The notes: generated by a model not told the origin, from the sequence alone. 64,000 bases of DNA from Solanum dulcamara (GCF_947179165.1 NC_077240.1:45754501-45818500); one strand, 5' to 3'. Counted from the stretch's first letter, positions 23,956 to 36,292 are shown. Translations and numbers: made by a program.

Positions 23956-26900
23956 TGTCACGACCCAACCCCGTGGGCCGCGACTGTGGTCCGACCTGGA
24001 CCCCCGTTTACGTAACTGTCGACTACAGTCAAACTGGACTATGTATAACGTGATACTGCTCAAAAAAACCTCAATGGGTTAAAACTTTTTCATGTTCATA
24101 TAGCCTCCTAGATATAAGAACCAAACATATGAACCCAGTGGGTGATAAAATATTCATACACGTGTGACCTCTTTGATTTGCATCATGTCATGAAAGGGAA
24201 AGCCAGCCGATAAGGTTGCCACAACATAATAGCTTTCACAATATATCGCATAGGCATAACCAAAATAAACTCCTAAACAACCCACACACATATGTCTACA
24301 AACCTCTAAGAATAGTAACAGCAACATATGGCGGGACAGGGCCTCCGCCGTACCCCTGGACACATAAATATATGCATATCAAATGACTAGCATCAAAAGT
24401 TAGGCTCCAAAATAGTGGAGCGCTCCCAACATCGCTGAGTGGAAACCCTAAGCAAGCGGACTTCCAAAATGAACATATGTACCTGCGGGCAAAAACCGCA
24501 GCCCCCCAGAAAACGGGGGGTCAGTACGATATATGTACTGAGTATATAAAGCATGGATTGTAACTAGTAAAGCCATTACCAAACAGAAGGTGCAGAAATG
24601 AGCAAACTATCCAGAATACCAAAATGTTTTTCATAACCACAAATAATGTATAGAGAGAAACATATGTCATATCCGGCCCCATTATGGGACTCGGTGAACA
24701 AATACAAAATGTGGTCGTCACCCCGTCACTTGCGTCACAGCACATCATAACTCCAGAGTAGGGAATATCTCCGTAACAGATCATATCATATCAGATGGTT
24801 ATATCATATCATAAGTGTACATGGCACATCATAACTCCACAAATCAAACCCATGTACAGGTCGTACCTGCCCTCTCACGTCGGGGCACGACGAACAATGC
24901 AGAAAAGTGTGCACGATAACAAAACCTGGCCCGGGCTCGGTGAAAGAAGCATTGAGGCATCCACGAGTGGAGTAGTGAGAAACCAAATGCAATTTAAATC
25001 ATATTTGAGACTCGATGGAATAATCAAAATAAGCTATCATTGAAAATCCAGACAAGGATCATATCAAGTACCTTTTGAAAGTTACTATGGGTTATATTAA
25101 AATAGAACTTTTGGGAATCATATAAACATATCAATGCATAACAAAATATCTTTTGGAGGTCGAGAAGTTGGTCATTCTAGCGGCTTTACGAACAGAAACT
25201 TCTTTAAAATCATATGAAAGTTATATACTTGTTTCTTAAATCCATGCTGAAAAGGAATATTAGCTTTATATACTTATGTCAAAGAAATGCTAAAACAAAG
25301 TATAAGTCTTACATACGTATGCCAAAACATGCCAAAAGAAAGAAACGTTAGCTTTACATACCTGTTACAGGTTACTTTTTATCCCGTTCGTCTCGTCGTC
25401 CTTTAAACCTAAGTAACATAAAAGCAATAAGAGTATTAACAACCCTTGGCTTTCCAGCACCTTACGCTACACCTTAGCATCAATAGAATCTATTTCCTTA
25501 GTCGTTTCCTCGACTAGTTCTTTAGTTTGTTAAGGCATTAACGAAAATTGGACAGCACCTCCCCTATAATGTGCCCTATCCGAATTTCCAATTAGGTTCC
25601 TAATACCTACAGCCAACCAACAACAACAACCTGCAGCAATTCAGACCAACAATATACAATATAAACTCCGAAGGACTTATTCAAAAATACGGTATCACAA
25701 TAGGGCGTCTAGCCTTTGTTTTGTAACGCCTTTAATTATACGCCACAAGGGGTCATATAGATTCAACCAGAAGCACCCTAACCCACATTAGAACATATTT
25801 ATTCCCTGCAACAACACATTACACCCCTGCAGCAACAACTCACAAGAACGACACTTTATTTCGACGACAATTCACTTGTAGCGACTCCAATTTAGTTTAT
25901 TTCGGACGTCAAGCATATTTATCATATTTTCACATTTCCAGCCACTTACACAACGTACAATACCCTATATAACAACACCATACACTCCAATTTAAAAGTA
26001 AAGTCCTTACCTTACGTTAAACTTGTCAAACTCGCCAAAACTATCAAAACGCGAAATCTGGACAGCCCACTGTCTTATATTGTCGCTTAGTTTCGGAGGG
26101 GTAATTGAGGGAAACAGGATTTGTGGCCTCACTGAAAGTTATAGACATGTGTATCAAGGTCGCAAAATATTTTGAATTACCCCTACAGCAATTTTGTACG
26201 AAAATATATGCCCACAATACTCACAGCTGTCCGTGTAGGATTTCCAAAGCACAATCTGGGCAGCAGCTCCCCCAAGCTTCACCACCATTTCTGGAGTAGA
26301 GAAAAGCAAAACTGGGTTGTAGCGTCTACATGAAAGTTGTAGCTCTATGAAATATCTTTCCAAAGCATCTTGAATCACCCGAAACTAAACCTTACACAAG
26401 GAGTTATACTCGTATTACTAACAGTAGTCCTACTCATAAACGGGTTTCTTAACAAGAACAAAAACCTCCTCGTTGCCCCAATGACAAATTTTTATATGGT
26501 CAAACACCGTTATTTAATCGCGGTATACCTTGAATAATTAATTCCCGAATCGAAAATGGAGGGCTTACCTTATTTGGTTGCTGCCGTAGCTCTCTCTATT
26601 TCTTTCAAGCTTGCTCCTAACTTTTCCAAGTCTCAAATGAATCAAAGATGAGAGATTAGTCATCTTTACATGTATATATACCCTTTTTAAGAGGGTGGCA
26701 TGTGGCATCCCCCTAGGGCGCCACATCACACCATGTGGACACTCACGTGCTGCCACATGGCATGTGGGGTCCACCTCAAGTAGGTGAGTCACCTGCTTGC
26801 TTGTCACCTACTTGCTTCACTTTTGCTGCGTCGTTTCCTTATTTCTCTTCCGTGGGTTCGTAATTTCGTCGCACTTTAAGAGCCTATGTATTCCTTACGA

Positions 26901-27196
26901 CTTAGTCTCCATACGCACTCGAGTAGCTTAAGTACGTAAGACCTCCAAGTTGGTAGCTTACGCGAGTCAATCGAGTGCTACGACTCATTTCTCGGCCTCC
27001 AACTCCTTTCAAATTTTTATAACCTTATTTCCAATCTTCCTTATTATGAAGCATTTCATTCTCCTTTCCTTGGAGTTATTTGATAGCATTATTAACTATC
27101 CAACTCACATAACGACTTTTAAGAAACTTAAGAGCCTTCCCAGAAACTTGAGAAGCTTAAGAAGCCTTCTAAGGTACCAAAGTACAGGGTGTAACA
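23956..27196 (-). repeat. Long LTR of the nested element (5' LTR)
   Basis: Copy of 18961-22273. It is shorter because it has fewer tcata repeats near 24800, lacks a 20-odd-base block beside the TATA box (26690-26710) and has fewer tcacctgcttgc repeats (26790-26815). TATA box at 26673-26680, G-box CACGTG at 26744-26749. Confidence 0.88.
26673..26680 (-). promoter_or_regulatory. TATA box of the nested 5' LTR
   Basis: Same minus-strand context as in the other LTR. As this is the 5' LTR, this copy would drive the element's transcript toward 22274. Confidence 0.55.
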
Positions 27197-27835
27197 GAAC
27201 CATAATCTATTCATGAAAATCATCTATAACTTCATAATCTTAACTTGGAAATAGATTCATGCATGGGAATTCATAATTCAACTTTAAATCATGCAATTCA
27301 TATGAAAACATGCATATAATGATCATTGATATCATCTAAAAATGGAATTAAATCAGCCCAATGCAATTCATCAAAACTAGGATTCATAATTAATTGAAAT
27401 TAAAATAAACTTTGAGAAAACCTTGGGACTTCTTGGGTGAAAGGAACCCATGAATCAATCCCCACATACCTTGATTGAAATAACTTAGAATTTGACAAGA
27501 ATCCTTGAAGAAATTTGGAAACCCTAGCTTGGCTTGAAGTCTTAGGGAGAGGTTGAGAATTCAGTCCTCAAAACGACACCATTTTGATTTAAAACATAGA
27601 AAAAGACTAAAATGCCCCTTTAAAAATCTGGTTGGAAGAGACTTCACGGGGACCCTTCATGGTCTGTGGTGCTCACCGTGACCCGTAGTGGGGTCCCATG
27701 ATATTTGACTTGGGAAAATGTTTTGGAAAACTTGCCAGGTAGTCTTCAAAGTTTCTTCACGGACGCCTTAACGGTCCTTAAAACTCATCACGGCCTGTGA
27801 CATACAGTCATTGTGCAGGTCCAGCAGGATGCCTC
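27197..27835 (-). repeat. Element A 3' LTR, second segment (truncated)
   Basis: Continues the LTR after the nested insertion and matches 39300-40005 (accataatctattc..., ...cacggggacccttcatgg, gcaggtccagcagg). Similarity stops at about 27833-27838, where pol sequence begins. The counterpart of 40010-40358 and the polypurine tract are missing. Confidence 0.85.
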
Positions 27836-28393
27836 AACACTTTAATCTTTTAATTGCACAATGGAGTTTAGATCACCCACGAACTTCCTCAACATAGACA
27901 CATAAAACACCGGGTGAACCATAGCTAACTCAAGTGGAAGATCTAATTCATAAGCCACCTTGCCAACGCGTCTCAACACTTTGTAAGGTCCAACATACCT
28001 AGAACTCAATTTCCCTTGCTTGCAAAAATGCATTACACCCTTCATGGGTGAAACCTTAAAATAGACCCAATTATCCACTTCAAATTTAAGCTCTCTTTTT
28101 CTATTAGCGATCTTCAACCTCTCTCTTATGATTCTTACCTTATCCAAAGCATCGATAACCAAATCTAGACTAATCAAGTCTATCTCACAAACCTTAAACC
28201 ATCCCACGGGAGACCTACATCTCCTCCCATGCAATGCTTCGAAAGGAGCCATTTGGATGCTAGCGTGATAAATTTTATTATAGACAAACTCAATCAATGG
28301 CAAATGTTCATCTCAACTCCCTTTGAAATCAATAACACATGCTCTTAGCATATCCTCTAAAGTTTGGATTGTTCTTTCGGCTTGACCGTCGGT
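27836..28393 (-). pseudogene. pol: Element A integrase C-terminal region (chromodomain deleted)
   Basis: Minus-strand frame 28303-27842 with MPLIEFVYNKIYHAS, APFEALHGRRCRSPVGWF, VDNWVYFKVSPMKGV, RYVGPYKVLRRVGKVAYELD and MVHPVFYVSMLRKFVGD: the integrase C-terminal part of pol. The integrase Glu (GQAER) is encoded near 28377 in an adjoining frame. The protein ends at NSIVQLKD, exactly before the chromodomain seen in elements B and D, because a deletion joins pol to the inside of the LTR. Confidence 0.85.
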
Positions 28394-29640
28394 TTAAGAG
28401 TGAAAAGCGGTACTTAACTTACCCTTTGTACTGAGACCCTTTTGAAACGACTTCCAAAAATATGAAGTGAATTGTGTACCTCGATCCAATATGATGGACA
28501 AAGGTACCCCATAAAGTCTTACCAACTCACGAATATATAACTTAGCATAATCTTTGGCACTATAGGAAGTCTTAACAGATAGAAAATACGCCGACTTGGT
28601 CATATAATCTATAACAACCCAAATGGAGTCATGTTGCTTCTTAGTACGAGGTAAATCTATTGCAAAATCCATATTCACATCTTCCCACTTCCAAGTAGGG
28701 ATCTCAATGTCTTGGGCTAGACCCCCCGGTCTTTGATGCTCAACTTTAACTTGTTGGTAATTCAGACACATACCTACAAATTTCACTATGTCCTTCTTCA
28801 TGTCATTCCAACAATACACTTCTCTCAAATCACGATACATCTTAGTGAAACACAGATGGATCGAGTATTGGGAACTATGAGCCTTATTAAATATCAACTC
28901 TCTTAACCCATCAACATTAGGTACACACAAATGACCTTGGTAACATAGCACACCATCTCCCCCTTGGGAGAAAGCCTCAATGGCTTTTTCGGTAACTGAC
29001 CTCTTTAACTCAACCAATATTGGATCTTGGTCTTGCTTGGCCTTAACATCCACTACAAGAGATGATTTCGAAATATTATGAACCAGAACAACTATGTCAA
29101 TAGAATTGACCAAATGCATACCTAAACGTGTCAATCTAAGAACATGTTTAATCAATTCTTTCATATCTTCTTCAACATGAGCCACACTACTCATGGACAA
29201 CCTTTTTAGTGCATCAGCAACCATATTTGCCTTTCTCGGATGATTCAACACACTCATATCATAATCCTTCAACAACTCATGACATCTCATTTGCTGAAGG
29301 TTCAAATCATTTTGCTTAAACACATATTGTAAACTCTTGTGGTCGGTGAACACATCCACATAGACACCATAAATATAGTGTCTCCAAATCTTCCAAGCAA
29401 ACACAACTATCGCTAGTTCAAGATGATGGGTTGGATAGTTCCGTTCATGCACCTTTAGTTTCCTAGAAGCATAAGTTATTACCTTACCATGTTCCATCAA
29501 TACACAACCAAGACCAACCCTTCAAGCATCACAATATACCATGAAACCATCGGACCCTTCAGGCAAGGTCAAGATAGGAGCGGTGGTGAGACAATCCTTC
29601 AATTCTTGGAAACTCTTTTCACATGCTTTCGACCATTAGA
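28394..29640 (-). pseudogene. pol: Element A RNase H and integrase (zinc-binding part and core)
   Basis: A 368-codon open frame (29500-28394), the longest in the window. It starts in RNase H ([39 protein letters not shown]), then has the zinc-binding part (KAHSSQYSIHL ... MCLNYQQ, where the second Cys of the usual CLNC reads Tyr) and the integrase core (NMDFAIDLP, YIRELVRLYGVPL, LDRGTQFTS), so the first two catalytic Asp residues are present. It stops at 28394-28396 where the Gln of the usual HPQTDGQ would be (CAA to TAA). The RNase H N-terminus lies in other frames at about 29500-29640. Confidence 0.9.
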
Positions 29641-30540
29641 ACTTCACCTTCTTTTGAGTCAACTTGGTCAAAGGTGACGAGATCGATGAAAACTCTTCCA
29701 CAAATCTCCTATAGTATCCAGCTAGCCCCAAGAAACTTCTAATATTCAAAGGACATAATGGTCTAAGCCAATTCTTGATCACTTCGATTTTCTTAGGATC
29801 AACCATAATCCCTTCACCGAACACAATGTGACCAAGGAAATCCACCTACCTTAACCAAAACTCACATTTATTAAACTTTGCAAATAATTGTTTGTCTCTT
29901 AAATTTTGCAACACAATCCTCAAGTGATTTGCATGCTCCTTTCTATTTCGAGAGTAAACCAAAATGTCTTCGATGAATATAATCACAAACATATCTAGGT
30001 ATTGCTTGAACACCCTATTTATTAAGTCCATGAAAGCCGTGGGAGCATTCATCAAACCAAACGACCTGACTAGAAACTCGTAATGGCCATACATTATCCA
30101 AAATGCCATTTTGGGAATCTCGCACTCCCTCACCCTCAATTAGTGATAACCAGACGAAGGTATATTTTGGAGAAGTAACTTGCCCCTTGCAACTGATCAA
30201 ACAAGTCATCTATTCTCAGAAGTGGATACTTATTCTTGATGGTTACCTTATTCGATTGCCGGTAATCAATGCACATATGTAGTGAACCATCCTTCTTTTA
30301 AACAAATAATACGGGGTCACCCCATGGAGAGATACTTGACATAATTAAACCCTTGTCTAAAAACTTCCTTAATTTATCCTTCAATTCCTTTAACTCTGTC
30401 GGAGCCATCCGATAAGAAGGAAGAGTAATAGGTTGAGTATCTGAAAAAAGGTCTATACTAAAATCAATCTACCTTTTAGGAAGGACACCGGATAAATCAT
30501 CAGGAAATACATTTGAAAACTAATTTACAATAGGGACTGA
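29641..30540 (-). pseudogene. pol: Element A reverse transcriptase domain
   Basis: Minus-strand pieces in order: a fingers region near 30480-30300 with frame damage, IDYRQ near 30265, GASYFSK near 30190, then the open frame 30139-29846 with [26 protein letters not shown] and [15 protein letters not shown], and 29845-29636 with [25 protein letters not shown] and PLTKLTQKK. The catalytic F-I-D-D box reads FIED, so the first Asp is Glu; activity would be lost or severely weakened. A stop separates the last two frames. Confidence 0.88.
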
Positions 30541-31035
30541 CTCTAAGATAGGGGCTTCGAAATTCTCATCCCTAATGCTAGAAAGATAATAAATACATCC
30601 CTTGGAAATAATCTTCCGAGCTTTAAGGCATGAAATAAATTGACGTTTAAATACGGAGTTGTACCCTTCCAGGACCGACACCTTTGAGAATTAGAACTAA
30701 ACCACTCGGGTTCTATAATCAATAGAAGCATAACATGCATAAAGCCAATCCATTCCAAGGATGGTATAAAAATCGGTTATCTCAAGCTCAACTAGATTAC
30801 ATAAAGTAAATTTATGAAAAACCATAACCGGACAACTTCTATAGACTCTTTTAGCCACAACTGACTGACCTATGGGCTTATAAACAAAGAAAGGCTCTAA
30901 CAATATCTCGGTATTAATATCAAATCTCATGGCCACATAAGGGTAAACAAAAGATAAATTTACACCCAAATTTATCAAACCATAAACATCATAGTGAAAG
31001 AATCATAACATACCGGTAACAACATCGTGTGTGCA
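30541..31035 (-). pseudogene. pol: Element A aspartic protease domain
   Basis: Minus frame 30978-30697: INLGVNLSFVYPYVAMRFD corresponds to the protease loop LLDSGANLSF, but the D-S-G triad reads N-L-G, so it is inactive. FYTILGMDWLYACYASIDY closes the domain, and the start of RT follows in another frame (30758-30543). Its N-terminus abuts the solo LTR inserted at 31036. Confidence 0.85.
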
Positions 31036-33364
31036 TGTAACACCCCCTAAATATATTGTATATGATATTCCAATTCTCGATGAAAATGATATTTCTTCTG
31101 TATTTTGGGCATAACTTTTAATAGGATGGTCCAAATTAGGTGATTCAAATTTTTGAATAACCTGAACATCATTACCTATAACTTTTGTGATACCATATTT
31201 TAAGTTTCAGAGGTTAGGTAGGTCAAATAAATTAATTTTTGCAAGACATGGTGATGTGATGAAATAGAGTATTTGTAGAAGAAAAATTATAGCTCACTGT
31301 AGGATGCTCCAAATAGGTTGATTCTTGAATGACATGAAGTAGACTTCTAGAGAAACAATTCATATTAAGATACCAAATCCTAATGAGGAAGTTATCTTTT
31401 TCAAATGCAGCTCTGAAAAAGGGTATTCCATTAAAAGAAAGTTTATCTCACCAACCATGAAAAGATCTAGATCCATTTTACATCACCAATGACATCAAAT
31501 AGTCCTCCATTTGAAATCACCCATGACATCACAATCTTTCATTAAATTTTTAGATTTTTCTTTATAATTATTGTTAGGTCCCTACTTCACTCCTATAAAT
31601 ACCCACCTTATTTCATCATTTTGTTCATCAAGCTTTCTCAAGCAACTCTTCTCTCTATACACTCCTTTACTCATTCTCAAAATATAGTTTTAGTTCTTAG
31701 TAGTGTATAAATACTATTTCAGTGATTCATATACTTCAGATAGTACATAAAATGCTCCGTCGGGGAGAAAATGCTAGCATTCAAGAGTGTTTATTAAGTG
31801 CTTCGATTCTAAGTAACGCTTCAAATTCCATGTATGTAAGGCTTCAATGAGAGTATTCCTTCCACTCTCATGCCTAAAGTATTTTGATTATATGATAAAT
31901 TATATTTATTTTTTTAAGCTTTACTCTAAGTTTTGTGGTTGTTTATCCATGGGTTCTTCCACCCATGTAGTCCAAAAATCTTTCAACTAAATCTCTTGAT
32001 TTCAAATAAGATTTTTTTATGGGTAATTCTTATTTCTATTTAATAACATGAATCATGGTTAAACTAATGATTATTGATCTATTTTGATGCAAAATAATTT
32101 TATATATATGAATTTAAGGTTTGCAAGTAATTTCTCTATTTATCTCTTTAAAGATTCTTGAAATTCATGGTGGGTTGTTTAAAGCATGATTTTTAATTAA
32201 TGGATTTCAAAGTATTTATGCATAATTTCAGTTACATACATATTTGAAAGTTGAAGTGATTTGAACCCACCTAGTTTTATTATATTTTTTAATATGTTTG
32301 ACTTGACAGCTTTGACTCCAAATAAATATTTATGAAAGCAATGTATATAATCAAAAGGGAGTTTTATAAAATAAAAGAATAATGAAATGATATGAATGAT
32401 GGATTCTTTATGCAATAAGGACAATTCTTGTATATTTGAATAATCAAATGTTTTAATGAAGTATTCCACCGAATATGATGTTTTGAATTCTCAAGCTATA
32501 TGATATGAATATTTTGAAGTATTAAACTATTCTGTGGGATTGATTTAGCACCGAATGGGGCATTGGGGTGGGATTCGGTAAGGGAATCCTAGTAGCAACC
32601 CCTTGTCTCATTAACTATGTGCCAACATAGGAGCCCTTCTAGGCTTAGGCTAATGGATCCATTAAAGCCCTTAAAGTTAAAGTTAAAGAAATGAATGAAG
32701 TTGACGGAGTTCTACCCGGCAAGTAGTCTCTCCGGCCAACGTAGGAGGTTATGTTGGATTCCATATAATAGCTCACATGGTCTTAAATATCGGTTATAGT
32801 CATTTTCCCACAAAATGAATGTTTTAAAGGATATCTATATGATTGATTATGCATGCATTGCATTATGTTTCATATTACATAAATATTTTAATGTTTCCTC
32901 ATTGTTCATGCATGCTTACATACTTAATAAATTCAAAGTATTAAGGCATACTCTTTTGCCTACATGATATCACCAAGTAGGGATCGGTGCTCCTCCTCAT
33001 TCTCCTCTATGTGGCTAGTTGAGATTTTATTTGAAGACTACTTTTGGTGATTTCCCATGTTCCGAGAATAATACTCCTTTTTATTTATAACTTATGATAT
33101 GTTGAGATCTTTAGACACTTACTATGACATTTTTTTTATTATGATTGAGGGTGAGATAGGGACTTTTCTTAGCCCCATTAAATCTAAAAGTTAGAGGTAT
33201 TGTTGGACATATATAAGTTGAAGATTTACTATTATGATTTCCGCTTATTTATTTATTGTCATTACCTATGAAAGGATAAAAGGAATGCTAAGAGGCTTGT
33301 TTGATGTACTTTCGGGTTCCTCATTCGCCAAGTCACATCTAGGCCGAAGGATTGGGTCATGACA
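31036..33364 (+). repeat. Solo LTR of the element D family inserted between gag and protease of A
   Basis: Begins TGTAACACCCCCTAAATATA and ends GATTGGGTCATGACA; 2,329 bases against 2,334 for the 3' LTR of element D (59719-62052), with which it aligns throughout. It is flanked by GTGCA (31031-31035) and GTGCG (33365-33369), a 5-base duplication with one mismatch. Having one LTR and no internal part, it is the usual outcome of recombination between two LTRs. Confidence 0.9.
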
Positions 33365-34510
33365 GTGCGCCTCCTTCACCTCTTGCCTATCATAGAGAGG
33401 ATAGAACCTATTGTTGCGTTGAATACCCTTTTGTTGCCCTTGGCCACCTTGAGCAACTTGGCCTTGAGGACAAGCATCCTTAACCTTGCACTCCTTAGAA
33501 TGTTGACCCGGCTTACCTCACCGATAGAACATATTTAACCTGGCTAGACATTCACCCTTGTGGTTTCTACCACACTTCTTACATGAGGGAGTAGCTTGGC
33601 CAATGGGAGCACCTCCTTGAGATTTAGTGTTGGGCACCCTATATTTCTCAAACCTTGGAGTAGTAGCATTAGAAGACCCTTGCCGGAGTACTTTTGGCAA
33701 AAAACGAGAACGTCCACCACTTCTGAACTTAGCATGGAATAACTCACCATCATCAGTCCTTGGCCTCTTTGACTCCCTATTTCTCACCTTCAGCTTCTCA
33801 CTCTCCATTTGCTCTGCATAGTTCATGAGTCTAGGTATATCTATCTCACGAATTAACATAGCCATTTTGTACTCCGTTGCAACCATATTTGACATACCTG
33901 ATACAAACTTGCTCATACGAGCTCTTGATTCGGCAATCATCAATGGGGCATATTTTGACAATTGAGAAAATTGGAGGGCATACTCCCTCACACTCATACC
34001 ACCTTGCCTGAGGTTGATAAACTCTTGCACCTTGGCCTCTCTCAACTTTATTGGGAAAAAGCGATCAAGAAACACTCCCTTGAACTCATCCTAAGTAATG
34101 GGCCCTGCCTCTCTAGGCCTCTCACTTATCCATTGATCAAATCAAATTTGAGCAACACCCCTCAATTAGTACATTGCCGACTCCGCCCTTTAAACTGGGC
34201 TAACCCTTATGATCTCAACAATCTTATGGATGATATCCACAAACTCTTGGGGATCCTCATCAATTTTAAAACCCCAAAACTCCCGAGGATTCATCTTCAT
34301 AAAGTCATGAACCCTTGTTGCAGCTGTGTTGGCATTCGAATTCTCAGTAGCAACCACCTCACGATTCACTTGACCCATAAAGGCTTGAGCAAGTACGTGA
34401 AAGGCTGCTCGGAACTCGGCATTGGAAACTTGATCATTCATAGGGTCATTCGAAGCTTGTTGCTCCTTTTCAACCTCGTTCCTTCTAACAGGGTATCTTC
34501 ATGGAGTCAT
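33365..34510 (-). pseudogene. gag: Element A gag
   Basis: The start at 34510 is followed by a stop (TGA, 34499-34501) that fits CGA turning to TGA. Frame 34441-34190 has NAEFRAAFHVLAQAF and FMKMNPREFWGFKIDEDP; frame 34075-33518 has MFLDRFFPIKLREAKVQEF, GGMSVREYALQFSQLSKY and AEQMESEKLKVRNRESKR, then a zinc knuckle (CKKCGRNHKGEC, near 33580-33545). The second knuckle and the join to protease lie beyond the frame end and the inserted LTR. Sequence between 34190 and 34075 has a stop and a frame change. It is a Tekay/Del-type gag by its order of motifs. Confidence 0.88.
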
Positions 34511-34708
34511 ATTTGAAAATTGTAAAGAACAAGACTTAGAAGGAAAAGACTTAACCACTTTATCGCACGACATAGATCATGAAAGAAGTGAGACCTTTCC
34601 AAAAATATTTCATAGCCTCTTATCCATGGAAGTGGCGTGCTTCACACCAATAAATAAAACTCTACTTAACGTGGCATGTTAGACTCCCTAGGACTCTTCC
34701 AACCTTAT

Positions 34709-34720
34709 GCTCTGATACCA
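34709..34720 (-). other. Element A primer-binding site
   Basis: Reads TGGTATCAGAGC on the minus strand, a perfect match to the initiator methionine tRNA primer site, four bases from the LTR end at 34725. Confidence 0.9.
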
Positions 34721-34724
34721 AGTT

Positions 34725-35702
34725 TGTAACAACCCGACCTAGGGCCTAGTCGTAAAACGACAATCAAGATGTGAGGGATCCCAACCGTAGGTCATCTTAG
34801 CCTTCATTGCATACATAAGGTAAGAATAACATAAATATAAGTGGGACAAAGCATTAAGTGGGAAAGGGGCTAAGGGGAGTCAACTTTATAAGCGTCCAAA
34901 TAGGACTACACCATAACATCGTCTAAACATGCCTCTAGTTTAACTTTTGATGGGGGATTAGGAAAAACTCCTAGCTCACCCTAGCAATAGAAGAAATGTC
35001 TAATCAAAAGAAACATGAAATAAAGTCTTGTCCTCGGTAGAATGGGGAATCACCAGCTCTTACAACTCTAAAGAAAACTCTAGCCATGAGCAGGGTAATT
35101 GTGAGTGTTGTCTGTCCCTACATTATGAGATAATGTAGGCAAAATATTCATTAGTACGTTTGAATGTACTAAGTATGTGAGGTATGCATGAACAAATGAA
35201 AGGACATATCAATATGCCATAAGATGTATGACCAAATCATAATAAAACATGAGCATAGCTCTAAAGAAATTTTAAAACATAAGAAACTCTTGGTCAATGC
35301 ATATCATAAAACTTCATCATGAACTAATAACTTGACATCTTAAAGCTTAACTTGAACTTGTGTGGGATAAGACCGTTAACAGACAACTAAGACCATGTTA
35401 GATACTACACGGAATCCAATGACTCCTGCATTGAGATAGGCTGATGACTCCTGCATCAAAACAGGGCAGGCTACCTTTCCAGGGCATACTCCAAATATAA
35501 CTCAACCCAACTCAACAGGGCTATATGGATCCACTAGCTAGGCCATGAACGTAATCCTACATGGGAAACATAGTTTTGCACTTGAGGTTGCTATTAGGAT
35601 TCCCTTGGATAACCAACTGTGTTATCCAACTGAACCCCACCTAGAATTCCTCTCGGTGCTTAGTTAATATCCCAACGAAAACTCATAAAACATAATCATA
35701 AA
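34725..35702 (-). repeat. Element A 5' LTR, first segment
   Basis: Aligns with 17648-18620. The LTR-wide dyad is at about 35151-35172. It is split at 35702 by a solo LTR and resumes at 38967. Confidence 0.88.
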
Positions 35703-36052
35703 TGTTATACCCTACACTTTTGTACATTGGAATGTTTTTTTAGCTTCTCTAAAATTTTCATGTGATGCATGTTATCCATGACGTCACCAAATAATCCGAA
35801 GGAGGGGAGGATGTAATGCCCCATATTTTGCATAGATTAGTTCTATGTGAGTAGTGATGGTTGGAAATATGTTTTGAAGGATTTGAAAGGTGTTGGAGGC
35901 TAACTAATGAGTCGTGTAATCGACCTACTTGCTTAAGCTACCGATTTAGATGTTTTACATAATTAAGCTACTTGAGTACATGTTGAGCTTAAGTAGCAAG
36001 GATCACATAGATTGTTAAGGTGGGACTAGATTATGAACCTACAAAAAAGAGT

Positions 36053-36147
36053 AAGTAGGTGATGCACCTACTTCAAGTAAGTGATGCACCTACTTAGAAT
36101 GAATGAGTTGCATTTTATAAAAAGGGCAAGTAGGTGATGCACCTACT
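36053..36147 (+). promoter_or_regulatory. Three inverted repeats AAGTAGGTG / CACCTACTT in LTR U3
   Basis: Arms AAGTAGGTG and CACCTACTT, three bases apart, at 36053-36073; near copies at 36075-36095 (one mismatch) and 36128-36147. They lie 150-240 bases upstream of the TATA box. A protein-binding dyad is an inference. Confidence 0.55.
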
Positions 36148-36203
36148 AAGTTGACCCTACCTAGTCATGTGGCAGTAGATGGTTGGAGCATAGATGGGAT
36201 GGA

Positions 36204-36274
36204 CACGTGCCACCCTTGGGGGCTGGACACGTGTAGGGGCTGAAAACATGTCACCCTTAGGGGATGGACACGTG
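36204..36274 (+). promoter_or_regulatory. Tandem G-box (CACGTG) array in LTR U3
   Basis: CACGTG at 36204-36209, 36228-36233 and 36269-36274, with a degenerate fourth copy (catgtc) near 36247, inside a repeated unit of about 24 bases like ggatggacacgtgtcaccct. It ends about 20 bases before the TATA box. G-boxes flanked this way resemble abscisic-acid response elements bound by bZIP factors; response here is untested. Confidence 0.6.
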
Positions 36275-36292
36275 TCACTCTTAAGGGCTGTG

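Larger units (their letters stand above)
18961..27196 (-). mobile_element. Nested non-autonomous LTR retrotransposon with 3.3-kb LTRs
   Basis: An 8,236-base insertion inside the 3' LTR of element A, flanked by a perfect 5-base duplication GAACC (18956-18960 and 27197-27201) and with TG...CA ends. Two near-identical LTRs (3,313 and 3,241 bases) enclose only 1,682 bases. The polypurine tract beside the left LTR and a primer site beside the right one set the minus orientation. No gag or pol motif is visible on either strand, so it must have moved with proteins from another element. Four differences in the first 125 bases of the LTRs make it younger than its host element. Confidence 0.88.

Noticed and set aside
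33962..34516. 184-codon plus-strand frame
   Set aside because: Shadow of the element A gag on the minus strand.
35703..35811. Idea that a 5' LTR fragment is fused to a polypurine tract and a 3' LTR
   Set aside because: The aligned LTR of the nested element has the same order of blocks through this point, so the stretch is native to the LTR and the whole is one solo LTR.
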